Positions 1 to 9,338 of a stretch of 21,369 nt of DNA are shown here, piece by piece (position 1 is the first letter of the stretch; each line of letters starts with the position of its first letter). Under the pieces are notes generated by a model. That model was not told where the DNA came from and did not search any database. It saw only the letters and a program-made list of their open reading frames with translations. The stretch covers positions 716 to 22,084 of the forward strand of contig MU621344.1 in assembly GCA_025399215.1 (NCBI GenBank). Direction: 5' to 3'. This DNA comes from Globomyces pollinis-pini. Lineage: Eukaryota; Chytridiomycota; Chytridiomycetes; Rhizophydiales; Globomycetaceae. The translations under genes were made by a program, and so were the position numbers.

Positions 1-468
1 GTAAAACTACTGCACGTACCCACTCAACACTTTCGAGTTCTAAACACCACTATGAGAATTGGAAACAGTCTGATAACATACTAGTAAGTTTAACAAGCAG
101 AATAAAGTCGGCTGGTGTTTATATATTGACAATACAATACTACAGACATTCTTGTATAGTCGCATTGAATTGTAAAACATGTTTGAAATATTAGTTTTTG
201 CATTAAACTACTCACTAAGTACAGTTCAGATGTGAACATTTATTATTGATATTGAACGTGTTCTTCATGTATTAGCAAGTGTACCTCTACGGTAGTGGCA
301 AATCTCAGCAAGTTTGAGATATCGTGGGAAGACTTATACAAGATATTTGGAGTTTGAATCTCCAAAGTATATATTATATATATTATACATCTGAGAAGGC
401 AGCCTTTCCTAGTCTTATATGCTTGAATTTTACAAATACAAAGCCACACTAGAATTTTTTTAACTCAA
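1..468. other. Left-edge region without a recognisable gene
   Basis: AT-rich sequence upstream of the first gene. The only sizeable open frame lies on the minus strand at 243-449. It is of low complexity, matches nothing I recognise, and has no splice partner. A small inverted repeat (six-base arms, ATCTCA and TGAGAT) sits at about 301-320. I see no tRNA or clear promoter element. The stretch presumably holds the promoter of the gene starting at 469. Confidence 0.4.
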
Positions 469-1586
469 ATGAGTGACGAGGTAGTTTATGACATAACTGC
501 CGATATGCAACGTCGCATATATAGCATGCTATCAGAGGCTCAAGATATGACGAATTCTAATGAGGATGCTGCGAATATACTATTACATTACTGTCAAATT
601 TTAGGATTTATGGGATCTAAGCTTATGGAGAATCCAGAACAAAACAAAGAAATTACTAAAATTCTCAGTCGAAATAAACCGAGTCCCAGACGAGAAACTA
701 TTAATTTAGAAAGTGTTGTGAAGGAGAGCTTAGGATGCTTAACGGTCAATAAGAAGGAAAAGCCAATCGGTTATGCAAGAAGAAACAATCAATATGTATT
801 AAAGATAAAGAGAACAAATCACATAAAGAAAGACCATCATGCTTATTCTTATTCACGCAAAATACAAGAAATTCAAAATATTTCTATCGAAAATTCACTT
901 ATTGAAAATCAAGCTCACCAACCTCACACTGAACTTGAAGATCTTTTGAAAGATGTTCAAGCTTCTCAGGAGGGTGATGCATTAACTGATGGAACGGTTA
1001 GAGAAATAACGATGGAAGCTGAAAAGTGTATGAATGATGAAGAGTTACAACCAACTGTCTCTAATCGGAATATTGTTTTTGGTATGGATGACGCAAGTAA
1101 CCAAATTGTACAGCACAGTGCTAGAAAGGATGAAAGTAATACAGAATTACAACACATAACGCTAAATGTAACCCAAAGGATTGCAGGATACATCAATACT
1201 CTAAGGGAGAAACTTTTGGACATGATATTCAACTACGAACAACAAAAATCAAAAATACTATTATTAAATGGCAATACAGTAAATAAAGAACAATCAAATA
1301 ACCCTTTACCTATCCAACACCACAAATTATGGAGCCTATCAAATTCACAGAAAGAGGAACGATCGAGAATGCTACAGCTGAAATTGTGGATTACTTCAAT
1401 AGAACCCTTGATCATGAGCTAGAGTTAAAAAATGTGGGGAAATTGGTGCACGAGAGGCTATATATGAATAGCATTAGCTTATACAATGCAATTGAACAGT
1501 ACAAAGACATACATGAACAACTAAGTACGGACTCACACTCAGCTCATCTAGATATTATGAAGACCATAGCCATTTCCCAACTTTAG
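469..1586 (+). CDS. Hypothetical protein, two exons or frameshifted
   Basis: I do not recognise this protein. The first frame starts at an ATG at 469 and reads as a mostly hydrophilic, helical, charged protein: an N-terminal helical segment (residues about 1-60), a basic middle, then an acidic Glu/Asn-rich stretch. A second frame (1335-1586) carries a helical C-terminus ending at TAG 1584-1586. The two frames can be joined by an intron at 1279-1334 (donor GTAAAT, acceptor GAG), giving 353 residues. That intron would be 56 nt, against 27-37 nt for every other intron here, and its acceptor is weak. A real frameshift, or two separate reading frames, is possible. No signal peptide or membrane segment is visible. 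The end overlaps the coding end of the convergent gene at 1555-2256 by 32 bp. Function unknown. Confidence 0.55.
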
Positions 1587-2256
1587 TCATTGTAAAAACC
1601 AGTTTATATCTTTCTCGATTTCTTTCTAAAAACTCGATTTGTCTTCGCTTGAAGTTGAAGGTTATATCAGGAGTCCTAGAATGTCTATGAAATTCTTTTA
1701 ATTTTCGATTAAGCGTTTCAGTATCAAACTTTCTTACTCCAATAGAAATTTCAAATGGGATACTTCCTAAGTCTTTGAAGTGTGGACTAATTTCAAAATT
1801 GCAACCCTTTCTTTGAATTCTAAGTGCTTCAGAGACTGACGTTTCTTCAGGTATATTCATATTTGCTATAGTTGGAGGGAAGAACACATACAATTGAGAA
1901 CTGTTCTTAAGAGTTTCCAAATTTTCAAAAAGGTGAATATTTGTGGAGTGTAATTCTTTGATTCCAGTTGGTTGAAGTTGAGTTTTGAACCCAAAAACAT
2001 TGACATCGGATAGACCATAATAGATGAAGCAGAGCGGGATAATTCTTAACGCTTCGATCAATTTAGCAGGACCTTCCTCAACGATAATTTCTCTGAGAAT
2101 CCCGAGTAGCGCCGGCTTACTTGTCAATCGTTTGCCACGGACGCGGACAATTCCAATCTTGCGAATTTTGAGATGACTTTCAATGATGTTAAGTTGTTTT
2201 AATGGCAAGACGTCAATGACCTGCGCTAGGTCGTCGGATAAGTAAGAAGTAGACAT
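1555..2256 (-). CDS. Hypothetical protein, single exon
   Basis: An uninterrupted 233-residue frame on the minus strand, starting at an ATG (2254-2256) and ending with TAA at 1555-1557. The N-terminal 60 residues look like a small helical domain followed by a basic stretch (RKIGIVRVRGKR). A SAP-like or death-fold-like bundle is possible, but I cannot assign it. The rest is mixed alpha/beta with a hydrophobic strand YVFFPP near residue 125 and a basic C-terminal part (FNFKRRQIEFLERNRERYK). No signal peptide or transmembrane helix is visible. It is one of only two genes in the window without a confidently placed intron; the other is its overlapping partner at 469-1586. Function unknown; confidence is for the gene being real. 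Confidence 0.65.
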   Translation of the reverse strand: MSTSYLSDDLAQVIDVLPLKQLNIIESHLKIRKIGIVRVRGKRLTSKPALLGILREIIVEEGPAKLIEALRIIPLCFIYYGLSDVNVFGFKTQLQPTGIKELHSTNIHLFENLETLKNSSQLYVFFPPTIANMNIPEETSVSEALRIQRKGCNFEISPHFKDLGSIPFEISIGVRKFDTETLNRKLKEFHRHSRTPDITFNFKRRQIEFLERNRERYKLVFTMTKVGKWLWSS

Positions 2257-2524
2257 GTTTGCTAAGTATGAAGTATACCGGACTAAGTACTAGATGTACA
2301 CTAAATTAAGTTAGATTGAGCCATTTATAAGTTATAAGTCATATGTCAACGCCTTCAAATAAATTTTGTTAGAAATATCAGTTAAGATCAAAACTATACA
2401 ATTAATATTATATAAGAAGTTCCTTTTAAGGGATTTGAAAGATATGTTAGTTGTAAATCAACTAGAAACTTTATAATGGTCACCGAGTTCAGTTTGCTAG
2501 CTGCAAACCATGTCATAGGTAAAC

Positions 2525-2542
2525 GTTTGCAGGCATGCAAAC
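2525..2542. repeat. Short perfect hairpin
   Basis: GTTTGCA and TGCAAAC form seven-base perfect arms around a four-base loop (GGCA). It lies in the non-coding gap between divergent genes. Its role is unknown; it could be chance. Confidence 0.5.
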
Positions 2543-2737
2543 TGGTTATTTGAGATCTAAAAATTAATAAAAATAGTGAGTATTACTAGTTGCATTAACT
2601 TGAATGATTGTTGCTGCTAGTGAAGTGAGCATGTTATCAGGGGTTAGAAATTTACGCAGGTTTGGTTTTCCAGACCGCTTTTTTGAACAGACCCTTTTCT
2701 TCAAGTAACTGGCGTTTCTTATTTGTCCATGGCAATT

Positions 2738-2794
2738 CGAGAACACTTTTCAAAGGAACGATCCTTTGACAGAACGCTCCTGGTTTTGTTCTCG
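2738..2794. repeat. Nested palindrome
   Basis: An inner inverted repeat (TCAAAGGA at 2750-2757, TCCTTTGA at 2762-2769, four-base loop) sits inside an outer one (CGAGAACA at 2738-2745, TGTTCTCG at 2787-2794). Both pairs of arms are perfect over eight bases. The structure could form a branched hairpin in DNA or RNA. It is not inside a recognisable gene. Confidence 0.6.
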
Positions 2795-3488
2795 GCTATT
2801 GATGTGTTAAAAAAATTAGCATTTAACCAAAACAGCAGATTGAAACACTTTTAGTGACATTTTGTAGTTTAATGACATTTCGGTCTGATACGAATGCTCT
2901 TATGCTTGAGTAAGTAGTGAATTGCATTAATCTTAATTTATACATAAGTTTTCAATATCTAGTAACAGTTATAAGATACATCTTAATCTTTTGAAAAAGC
3001 AAAGATGTTTAAAATAAGAATAGAGAATATAGTACTTTTCCAAACTGCTCCATTCAAAGATATTTTTCATTGAAAACGCGAAGATATCGGTAATTCGTGT
3101 ATATTTGATTTGATTTTGCACATTGACAGTATACTAATTAGTTAGTTCATTTTCTACTGTAATCCTTATCAGTTATTGGGTATGTAATGGTTTGTAAAAT
3201 AGAGAATGTCAAGTTAAGATAGTCAATCTTCACTGTAGTGGCCAGACAGAAATAGAGAAAGTGGGGGAAGGTTTACATTTACTATTGGATATATACTTTG
3301 TTGAAATTCTAAATCTAAAGATTGTTTTCAATCACACTGTATATTTTATTAGATATGTTTAATTTGTTCAAAATAAAAGATCTTACAGCAGTAAGAGTCC
3401 AAATCATGCAAATTGGAAACTTATTGGGTAGTCTGTTTTATGGTGCAAGTAATTGTGCTCTAAGATAACGTCTATATATCATTGGACT

Positions 3489-3582
3489 TTTCATACAACA
3501 TTCAAAAACGAAGTCCTTAAATCCAACTGGCTTCGATTCAATGAAAAATCAAACTAGTTTCATACAGCACTCAAAAACGGAG
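3489..3582. repeat. Imperfect 25-bp direct repeat
   Basis: The copies at 3489-3513 and 3558-3582 match at 22 of 25 bases, and the three differences are all transitions. Both begin TTTCATACA and contain TCAAAAACG. The second copy lies about 270 bp upstream of the transporter start. It could be a duplicated regulatory site or an old local duplication. Confidence 0.6.
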
Positions 3583-3849
3583 AATACCTAAAGTGTAAAA
3601 CTTTCATTGGATGAAAAATAAGTATGGGCCAAAACAAGGACCCAGTATGTTGAACAATTAATAAAATAACAGCAACACACATATTGTGTATAGCATCAAT
3701 GATTTGTCCTCGTGGTCGTTCAAATGATTCCACATGAGGTGGAGTTTTGGAACTCACCAAAGCATTTTACTCAAAGCGGTTTGCCACAGGGAATAACTCG
3801 GGTCATTACTTAAAACACATGTACCATTTGGAAATCTTATCAATTTAAA

Positions 3850-6018
3850 ATGAATACTACCACTGGTAAAGGTTTAATTGCTTTTGCTGGATTGGTGACT
3901 ATCCAAGTAGCTGTTGGTTTGGTCTACAAAATGGCCGCCAATGGAGACAAGGGATATGAATTTTCCAGAGCGTCTGCTTTAGCCATGTCGGAAATGTTCA
4001 AGCTCTTATTGTCTGTTGGGTTTTTTATACAGTCCTTGGATACTCCCACTGCGAAGGTAACAATTCAAACATTAAGATACATATAGCCCTATTCAACTGA
4101 CTACTTCAAGTCTGTACTATTAGAATTTTATGGCCAGGTGCCTACAAAAATTGCAACGGGGATGGTGGGATTATCTTTGATGTATCTATTCAATAACCAT
4201 CTAGCTTTCTTTCTGTTTAGGTAATTAATATGCAAATATAACAAATTTAGCTTAGTAGATCCAGGAACTATCAATTTAGTTAAATCCGGGTCAACATTCT
4301 TCACTGCAGTCGTTTTATGGTTGGTGTTCAAACGAGAGACTACAAAATTGCAATGGATTGCAATCATTATTCAGTTACTCGCACTCATCACTTCCCAGGT
4401 AAATCCTTTATATTCTTTAATATGGAAATAGTACGACGAATGTAAAGCTTCAGGTTCATATTCAGTCATGCTATATATGGTCATATGCTTGGCAACAATC
4501 ATTTCATCACTCTGTGGAAGTTTCAATGATCACTTGAGTAAAGCTAGTTCAGCTTCATTACACGCACTGAACATCTATCTATATGCGTCTGGTTTTGTCT
4601 TCAATTTGGCCTACTTCATTGTATTACAAATATTTTCTTCAACTGAACCCGGCTTTTTTGACGGATTTTCTGGTTGGGGATTAGCTGTAGTCATCTGCAA
4701 CTCTTTAATTGGGCTTGCTATTACTGCAGTATATAAGGTATTCCCTTTTTCAATATTTACAGTTGCTAGTACGCCGATGCTGTTATAAAATGCTTGGCCC
4801 AATCTACCTCAACATCATTGCTCTTGATTTTCTCTCTAATTCTCTTTGGAACCAATATTCGATTAGTATCAGCCGCTGGTTGTCTGATTATCTTCTTGAC
4901 CACTTACTTATATATGACTGGCGGTTCCAAACCAACGACAACATATAGCCCTGTGAAAGAACCTAACGAAAATGGAAAGAATGGAAGAACACCAGATGTT
5001 GAGTCTCAAATCGTAGAAACCAAGTCAAATGTATGGATTCATTATACTAATTTACTAGTCTGTGAAAACTTGGGTTGGATTTGGGTTTGTTCTTGGTCTT
5101 TTCCTTCTTGTCACTTCTAGTTTCTTTTTATCAACCGAAAAAACGACTTTATATAACTTGGATTCGGACAATGGCCATAGATTCAATGGAAATGAAAGAG
5201 TGGCTGTGATGGTTGTTGGTACCACCAGAACTTTTTCTGCAAAGTCTGTTCATCAGTCAATTGGACGGTACATTCAATCGTTAACAAAAAAACCCGATTA
5301 CTTTTTCCAAATCAGTAAATCAAACGAGGGGATATGTTCGGATATGCATAAGAAGTATCCTCATTTTTCCGACGATAAAGCATTGCTACATTTTAATTCA
5401 AGCACCAAGCATGTGTCCTGGGAAGAGCCATCCTGTGATGAACCGTTCATTAAAGAGAGTAGCTGTTGTAAAAGGAACGACAATCCTGGTCATTGGTTTT
5501 CCTATATGCGCAAAGTTTCTGCATATAATCATGTTAAAGAGTACGAGAAGAAGCATGGTTTTGAATATGACTGGTACATATTCATCCGACCAGACTTGTA
5601 CTTTTTCGAACATTCAATTGTCACCCTTTCAAGTTTAAACACAAATAGGATCTACATCTCTAGTAAAGAAGGTGGGCAACCCTTGGGCGATTACATTTAC
5701 TTTGTCCCTAAGCGATATATCGAGTCATTTGCCACATCACTTGCTAAGCATAATGATTATATGTGTGATCAAAACCAACCACCTGCATGGCCTCCAGAAT
5801 TCCAGCTTGATCCTTACGTACACAATACGTTAAAAATACCGCATCAAATGTTACCAATCTTCTTCACCATCACTCGTTGTAATGAAAATGCAGATTGTGA
5901 TCGATTGCAAAATGAAATGTTTTACCACTTCCATCTCCAATCTGGTGAACAATTATTAGATGCTTACCACGTATGTATGAATGCGAAAGAGAAGGGTTTC
6001 TTGACTATGGAAGACTAA
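3850..6018 (+). CDS. Nucleotide-sugar transporter fused to a glycosyltransferase-like luminal domain
   Basis: Six exons (3850-4056, 4087-4220, 4251-4398, 4432-4737, 4770-5030, 5059-6018) with introns of 30, 30, 33, 32 and 28 nt give 671 residues. Residues 1-352 form a multi-helix transporter of the SLC35A family (UDP-galactose, UDP-GlcNAc or CMP-sialic acid type), which exchanges nucleotide sugars for nucleotide monophosphate across the Golgi/ER membrane. The family signature is clear: paired Asn before AFFLF, QWIAIIIQ, and VYKYADAVIK near the end. The last intron joins in frame to one more hydrophobic helix (about 357-377) and a luminal-type domain. That domain has a RVAVMVVGTTRTF strand near 399 and YDWYIFIRPDL near 522-532, in the style of glycosyltransferases that have RxDL in place of DxD. 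It has many cysteines. The added helix would place the domain in the lumen. An AATAAA overlaps the stop. The substrate and the enzyme activity are inferred. Confidence 0.85.
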
Positions 6019-6023
6019 ATAAA
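6018..6023 (+). promoter_or_regulatory. Polyadenylation signal of the transporter gene
   Basis: A canonical AATAAA begins at the last base of the TAA stop of the transporter-glycosyltransferase gene. The 3' UTR would be short, which fits a compact gene style. The cleavage site is not visible. Confidence 0.4.
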
Positions 6024-6095
6024 CAAATTAAAGTTAATTGTTCTAACTCATTTGATTCTAATGAGGATACTCTTAGTTTCCTATAAGATGCAACA

Positions 6096-6136
6096 GTTAA
6101 AAGGATAACTGTCTCTGTTAGTTATCCTTTTTTAAC
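6096..6136. repeat. Strong inverted repeat downstream of the transporter gene
   Basis: The left arm (6096-6110) pairs with the right arm (6120-6136). The core AAAAGGATAACT is perfect over 12 bases, and four more outer bases (GTTA/TAAC) pair after a two-base bulge in the T-run. The loop is nine bases. The right arm contains a run of six T. It lies 78 bp after the stop, so it could be part of the 3' UTR and act in transcript ending or stability. Confidence 0.65.
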
Positions 6137-6340
6137 TTGTACAAAAGTTGGAGCAGAATCGCGCATTAGAATGTAGTTGTCAAGTCACTTCTACTGAACT
6201 TTACTTTATGGATAGAAAAGTCCATAAATTTTTTTGTTCTCACAATCTTGGTTGATGTTAATCATTTATCATCTTTAACAAACAGTGACTAATCATTGTA
6301 AATTATCCAACGTCATTTTACGTAAGTAAACTTAAAAGAA

Positions 6341-6435
6341 ATTGTTAGGGCTTGATTCACCAAAAGTTGGTTGGGGGGTCCCTGAAATTTGGTGACAAGC
6401 CACTGACTATCCGAAATTTACCCAAGCCCAACAAT
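6341..6435. repeat. Nested inverted repeat
   Basis: The outer arms at 6341-6354 and 6423-6435 match apart from one extra base (TTAGGGCTTG against CAAGCCCAA). Inside, TCACCAAA (6357-6364) and TTTGGTGA (6388-6395) are perfect, flanked by CTTG (6351-6354) and CAAG (6396-6399). The size and form suggest a small foldback element. No target-site duplication was identified. Confidence 0.5.
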
Positions 6436-6686
6436 ACAGTTTTGTTATATATAACCTAACACATGAACGCGCATTAGAGTAGAATTCAACTAGATTATTC
6501 CAGAGGGCACAAAACGATTGAATTGGAAATTCGGTTTGTCAGATTTGGAATTAGCCACAATATATTGCTGTTAACAGTTCTTGGGAGAACATTCATGCAT
6601 ATGTTACACTGCTGGTGTCAACTAATATAGAACATAACTATTCTCAGCAAGTAGTCAAATTGGATTTAATGTAAGTAATACAGCTA

Positions 6687-6692
6687 TTTATT
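6687..6692 (-). promoter_or_regulatory. Polyadenylation signal of the carbonic anhydrase gene
   Basis: Read on the minus strand this is AATAAA, 23 bp after the TAG stop of the carbonic anhydrase gene. The position is right for a polyadenylation signal. Confidence 0.45.
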
Positions 6693-6715
6693 GATACAAA
6701 GAACGAATATATCGT

Positions 6716-7730
6716 CTACAATAGCAATGCCAACATCACAGTATTAATCAAAGAGAAACATGATGTAGCATCACTGGTAAGGATGTATTCATTCTTTCCA
6801 ACTGCAGCAGCTGTGGAAGCTGGGTTAGGAGAATTGGCGGTTGGATATTGTTCACCAGCAACTGGGTTTGGGGCAGCAGGTTCAGCACTAGCTGGTTTAG
6901 CACCTTCACCCTGAGAAGTGTGTTGTTGAGTTGGGCGGGCATTGAATTTCATTCCCTTTCGCAGCATTTCATAGTGTTTGACAGAGATTGGCAAAGTTAC
7001 ATCACTGACACCCCATCGAACGTTTTCACTACATGGTGGAGTAGTTAGACTTCCTTCATAACTCCAAAATGGAGCATCATTAAGTAAAGATCCCATTGAT
7101 TTAAAATCTAGTGAAGGCAGAGTCATTTTTTCTGCACCTGCAACCGGAACACCTTTGTTCATTACTTCTCTCAAGAATGGAGAGCTTGTTTCGGAGAGCG
7201 TAAACCAAACACCAACAACAGCAATGTCATTTTTGGCATTAGAATGGACAAAATGCACTTCCATTGGCAAACCTTCTTCTAAACGATGATGTTCAGAAGG
7301 AAGATGGAAGTGGAATTGTTGGAGTTCAAACGGATCTGACTGACCATCTGGAATAATGGAAAGTTGGGAATTTGGAGGGATTTCTACCTTCACAGCATGG
7401 CCATCGTTTAAGATTGTTGGATTGGTGATGACTTTGTCCCAATTCATCTTGAATTTCTTTGGTCCCAGCATTTTCTTATCTTCAAAGTTGATTGGCGACT
7501 ACAACATTAATCTACAACAAAAAACTTACTTGATTTTTTCCTTCTTTACATTGAGTGAAGTTTGAAGATAATGTTCCCCATAGTTCAGGTTTTTCACTTT
7601 CATATTCAAATTTCACACCTTCTTCAGAGCGTTTCGCGAAGATAGCTCGACTATCACCTCCGAGAATTGAATCAGCAAGACAGTTCAAGTGTGCTTCAAC
7701 TCCAAAAATTACAAACGGGATAAATATCAT
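6716..7730 (-). CDS. Secreted, probably GPI-anchored alpha carbonic anhydrase
   Basis: Two exons (7530-7730 and 6716-7498) around a 31-nt intron give 327 residues. Alpha carbonic anhydrases interconvert CO2 and bicarbonate using zinc held by three histidines. Here these are H130 and H132 in the motif HFHLPSEHH and H149 in EVHFVHSN. TTPPCSENVRWGV and the N-terminal CKEGKNQSPINF segment, which spans the splice junction, are also typical. The start at 7730 gives a short signal peptide (MIFIPFVIFGVEA). After the catalytic domain comes a Pro/Ala/Thr-rich linker, then a C-terminal hydrophobic tail (ending VMLALLL) preceded by small residues. This pattern suggests a GPI anchor, placing the enzyme on the cell surface, where it could supply bicarbonate or sense CO2. 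The family assignment is firm; the anchoring is inferred. Confidence 0.93.
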
Positions 7731-8278
7731 TTTGAAAGTGAGGTTGACGTCAGTGTGTTTATAAACAAAATTTGTGGCGGTTTAAAGACCCGATTCACTA
7801 TATTCTTACACAATAGTTTCACAAAAACCTCAATTCGTTTCATATTCGGCAGTGAAATTCAAAGGATGCGGTTTGATGATACGATGATGTTTGCATTGGC
7901 CATAATTTTAAAGACCCAGTTCCAATTGGATCGAATCTATTCTTGATTGAATTCATTGAAAATGGTCTCATATGCTTCATTCGGACTTCAACGAGCCCCA
8001 TGTTAAGCCTGTTATTTTTTTTACATAACCCTAAGTTTCCAAAGAGTTTTATGTTTAGCCTTAAAGTTCTCCAAGGCTCTTATTGTTTTATCGCTTAATT
8101 ATGATTGTTCTAATTGAATTACTAGTATTGTGAAATTTAGAGCAGTATCAAGACAGATTAATGATTAATATTGACAGAGGAAAACCTATGTTCTTAAACG
8201 AGATAATTATATCAAACTGAAAATAGTGATGAAATGCATTTATATTCGTGTACGTAAAACTATCAATGGAGGTTAAAT
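7731..8278. other. Intergenic region upstream of carbonic anhydrase
   Basis: About 550 bp with no supported gene; plus-strand open frames here are shadows or random. Close to the carbonic anhydrase start it holds a CRE-like palindrome and a TATA-like element, listed separately. A small AGCCTT/AAGGCT inverted repeat lies near 8056-8077. Confidence 0.45.
7745..7765 (-). promoter_or_regulatory. CRE-like palindrome and TATA-like box before carbonic anhydrase
   Basis: TGACGTCA at 7745-7752 is the full palindromic CRE/ATF site bound by bZIP factors. TTTATAAA at 7758-7765 looks like a TATA element on the minus strand. They lie about 15 and 28 bp before the ATG. An eight-base match is expected by chance roughly once in three windows of this size, so its function is only suggested by its position. 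Confidence 0.35.
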
Positions 8279-8879
8279 TTAATTCTCACGATGATTCTTC
8301 AAAGCTTCTCCATACCAAACTAATTCAGAGATGAAAGATTGGGCTCCTGAAGTCACTCGCGGCTCATTAACAGTACCATCTTCATTGATGGATCCACCTG
8401 CAGTTGGGATGGCAAACATAGTAGGAATACTACTGCAACCCAATACAGCAAGGTAAGGACGTAAAGCAACACCAGCACGAACTCCACCAAATGGCCCAAC
8501 AGAGTAGCAACAAATTCCACTTGGTTTACGTTTGTATTCTGGTCCAAAGTGATCCATCAAATTGGTTAATGCTGGTGGGATAGAGTGGTTGTATTCTGCA
8601 GATACTACGACAAAAGCATCGGCTGATTTTAAATCATTACTGATGTCATGTAGTTGTGATGGAGCCTGAGATTGATTCTTGTAGTATTGAAGAGGAGTTT
8701 GGACCAATGGTAAGGAGTATTTAGGCTTCATTATTAATACAAATGGTGGTTACCTGAAGAGGGTCAATGACAATTGCTTCATGTCCAAGTCCATTAATTT
8801 CTTTGATGATCATTTTAGCGACTCTGTCATTTAGACGACCAGGACGAACAGATGAAAGAATAACAGCAATTTTGAGCAT
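8279..8879 (-). CDS. NADPH-dependent FMN reductase family protein
   Basis: Two exons (8754-8879 and 8279-8725) around a 28-nt intron give 190 residues. The protein is a flavodoxin-like fold enzyme of the NADPH-dependent FMN reductase family (as in bacterial ArsH/ChrR-type and yeast YLR011w-type proteins), which reduces flavins, quinones or metal ions. Evidence: the N-terminal strand and phosphate-binding loop MLKIAVILSSVRPGR, and the signature SAEYNHSIPPALTNLMDHF near residue 85, with its conserved Tyr-Asn and the following helix. GPFGGVRAG follows near 120. The length is usual for the family. No signal peptide is seen, so it is probably cytosolic. The start at 8879 is supported by the conserved N-terminus and by a TATA-like box just upstream. 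The exact substrate is unknown. Confidence 0.92.
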
Positions 8880-9338
8880 ATTGTATAAACCATAATGTGA
8901 TTTTAATCCGGCTTTTATATCGTCAATTTTTCCATGGGTTACCCTAAAGGAATTACAGCACTTGGTAAAAAAAACACCACATTCAACTACCTCCCTAAAA
9001 AAAGACAAAATTCGTTAGTAAAGCTAAATATCACCCTTTCAAATCTGAGAATATTTCCCAATAGTCGTATATATCTAAATATTGGTGGTTGGCTTTGTGG
9101 ATTTTGTCACGAAATTTTTTTCCCTTTCGAATCACAATCTTCCCTTTAGAGTGGATTTGGGATTATTTTGGTAATAGATATTGGAGATAAAAACAGCATT
9201 CAAATACTAATGAGTCTAATCCTTAGTTCATTTTATGAGATGTACAGTATCTAATTTTTGTTAATTGATCAATGACTCTTTTGTGGTTTCATCTTGATAC
9301 TCATCAAGTAAGTGGCCACAAAATACTTTCCAACGACA
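8880..9338. other. Divergent promoter region
   Basis: About 460 bp between the starts of the FMN reductase (minus) and the first 7TM gene (plus). An open frame at 8934-9149 reads as an unlikely protein and has no matching exon, so I do not call it. The only element seen is the TATA-like box of the reductase. Confidence 0.45.
8912..8919 (-). promoter_or_regulatory. TATA box of the FMN reductase gene
   Basis: On the minus strand this reads TATAAAAG, a consensus TATA box, 32 bp before the ATG at 8879. The 5' UTR would be very short if this is used. Confidence 0.45.

Larger units (their letters stand above)
2257..3849. other. Long non-coding gap with palindromes and a direct repeat
   Basis: About 1.6 kb without a convincing gene. 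Open frames at 2564-2746 and 3560-3760 (minus) start at non-ATG codons or look random. The gap separates the start of the minus-strand gene at 2256 from the transporter at 3850, so it should contain two divergent promoters. It holds a hairpin at 2525-2542, a nested palindrome at 2738-2794 and an imperfect 25-bp direct repeat at 3489-3582; these are listed separately. No tRNA-like or transposase-like sequence was seen. Confidence 0.5.
6019..6715. other. Convergent intergenic region with inverted repeats
   Basis: About 700 bp between two genes that end towards each other. No coding sequence is supported. It contains a strong inverted repeat at 6096-6136 and a nested inverted repeat at 6341-6435. 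The far end carries the likely polyadenylation signal of the carbonic anhydrase gene. Confidence 0.5.

Noticed and set aside
1555..2256. Assignment of the minus-strand gene as a kinetochore (CENP-N/Chl4) or PIAS/SAP-PINIT protein
   Set aside because: Only a loose similarity in the N-terminal helical part; no diagnostic motif could be confirmed.
2564..2746. 60-codon minus-strand frame with a basic N-terminal half, considered as a small ribosomal protein
   Set aside because: It begins at GTG, matches no ribosomal protein I know, and has no splice partner.
4611..4802. 63-codon minus-strand frame
   Set aside because: Antisense to a conserved part of the nucleotide-sugar transporter.
7555..7946. 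Plus-strand frames across the carbonic anhydrase 5' end
   Set aside because: Shadows of the minus-strand gene and its promoter; no protein features.
8934..9149. 71-codon plus-strand frame
   Set aside because: It lies in the divergent promoter region, has no ATG start or family features, and overlaps the likely TATA-proximal region of the reductase.
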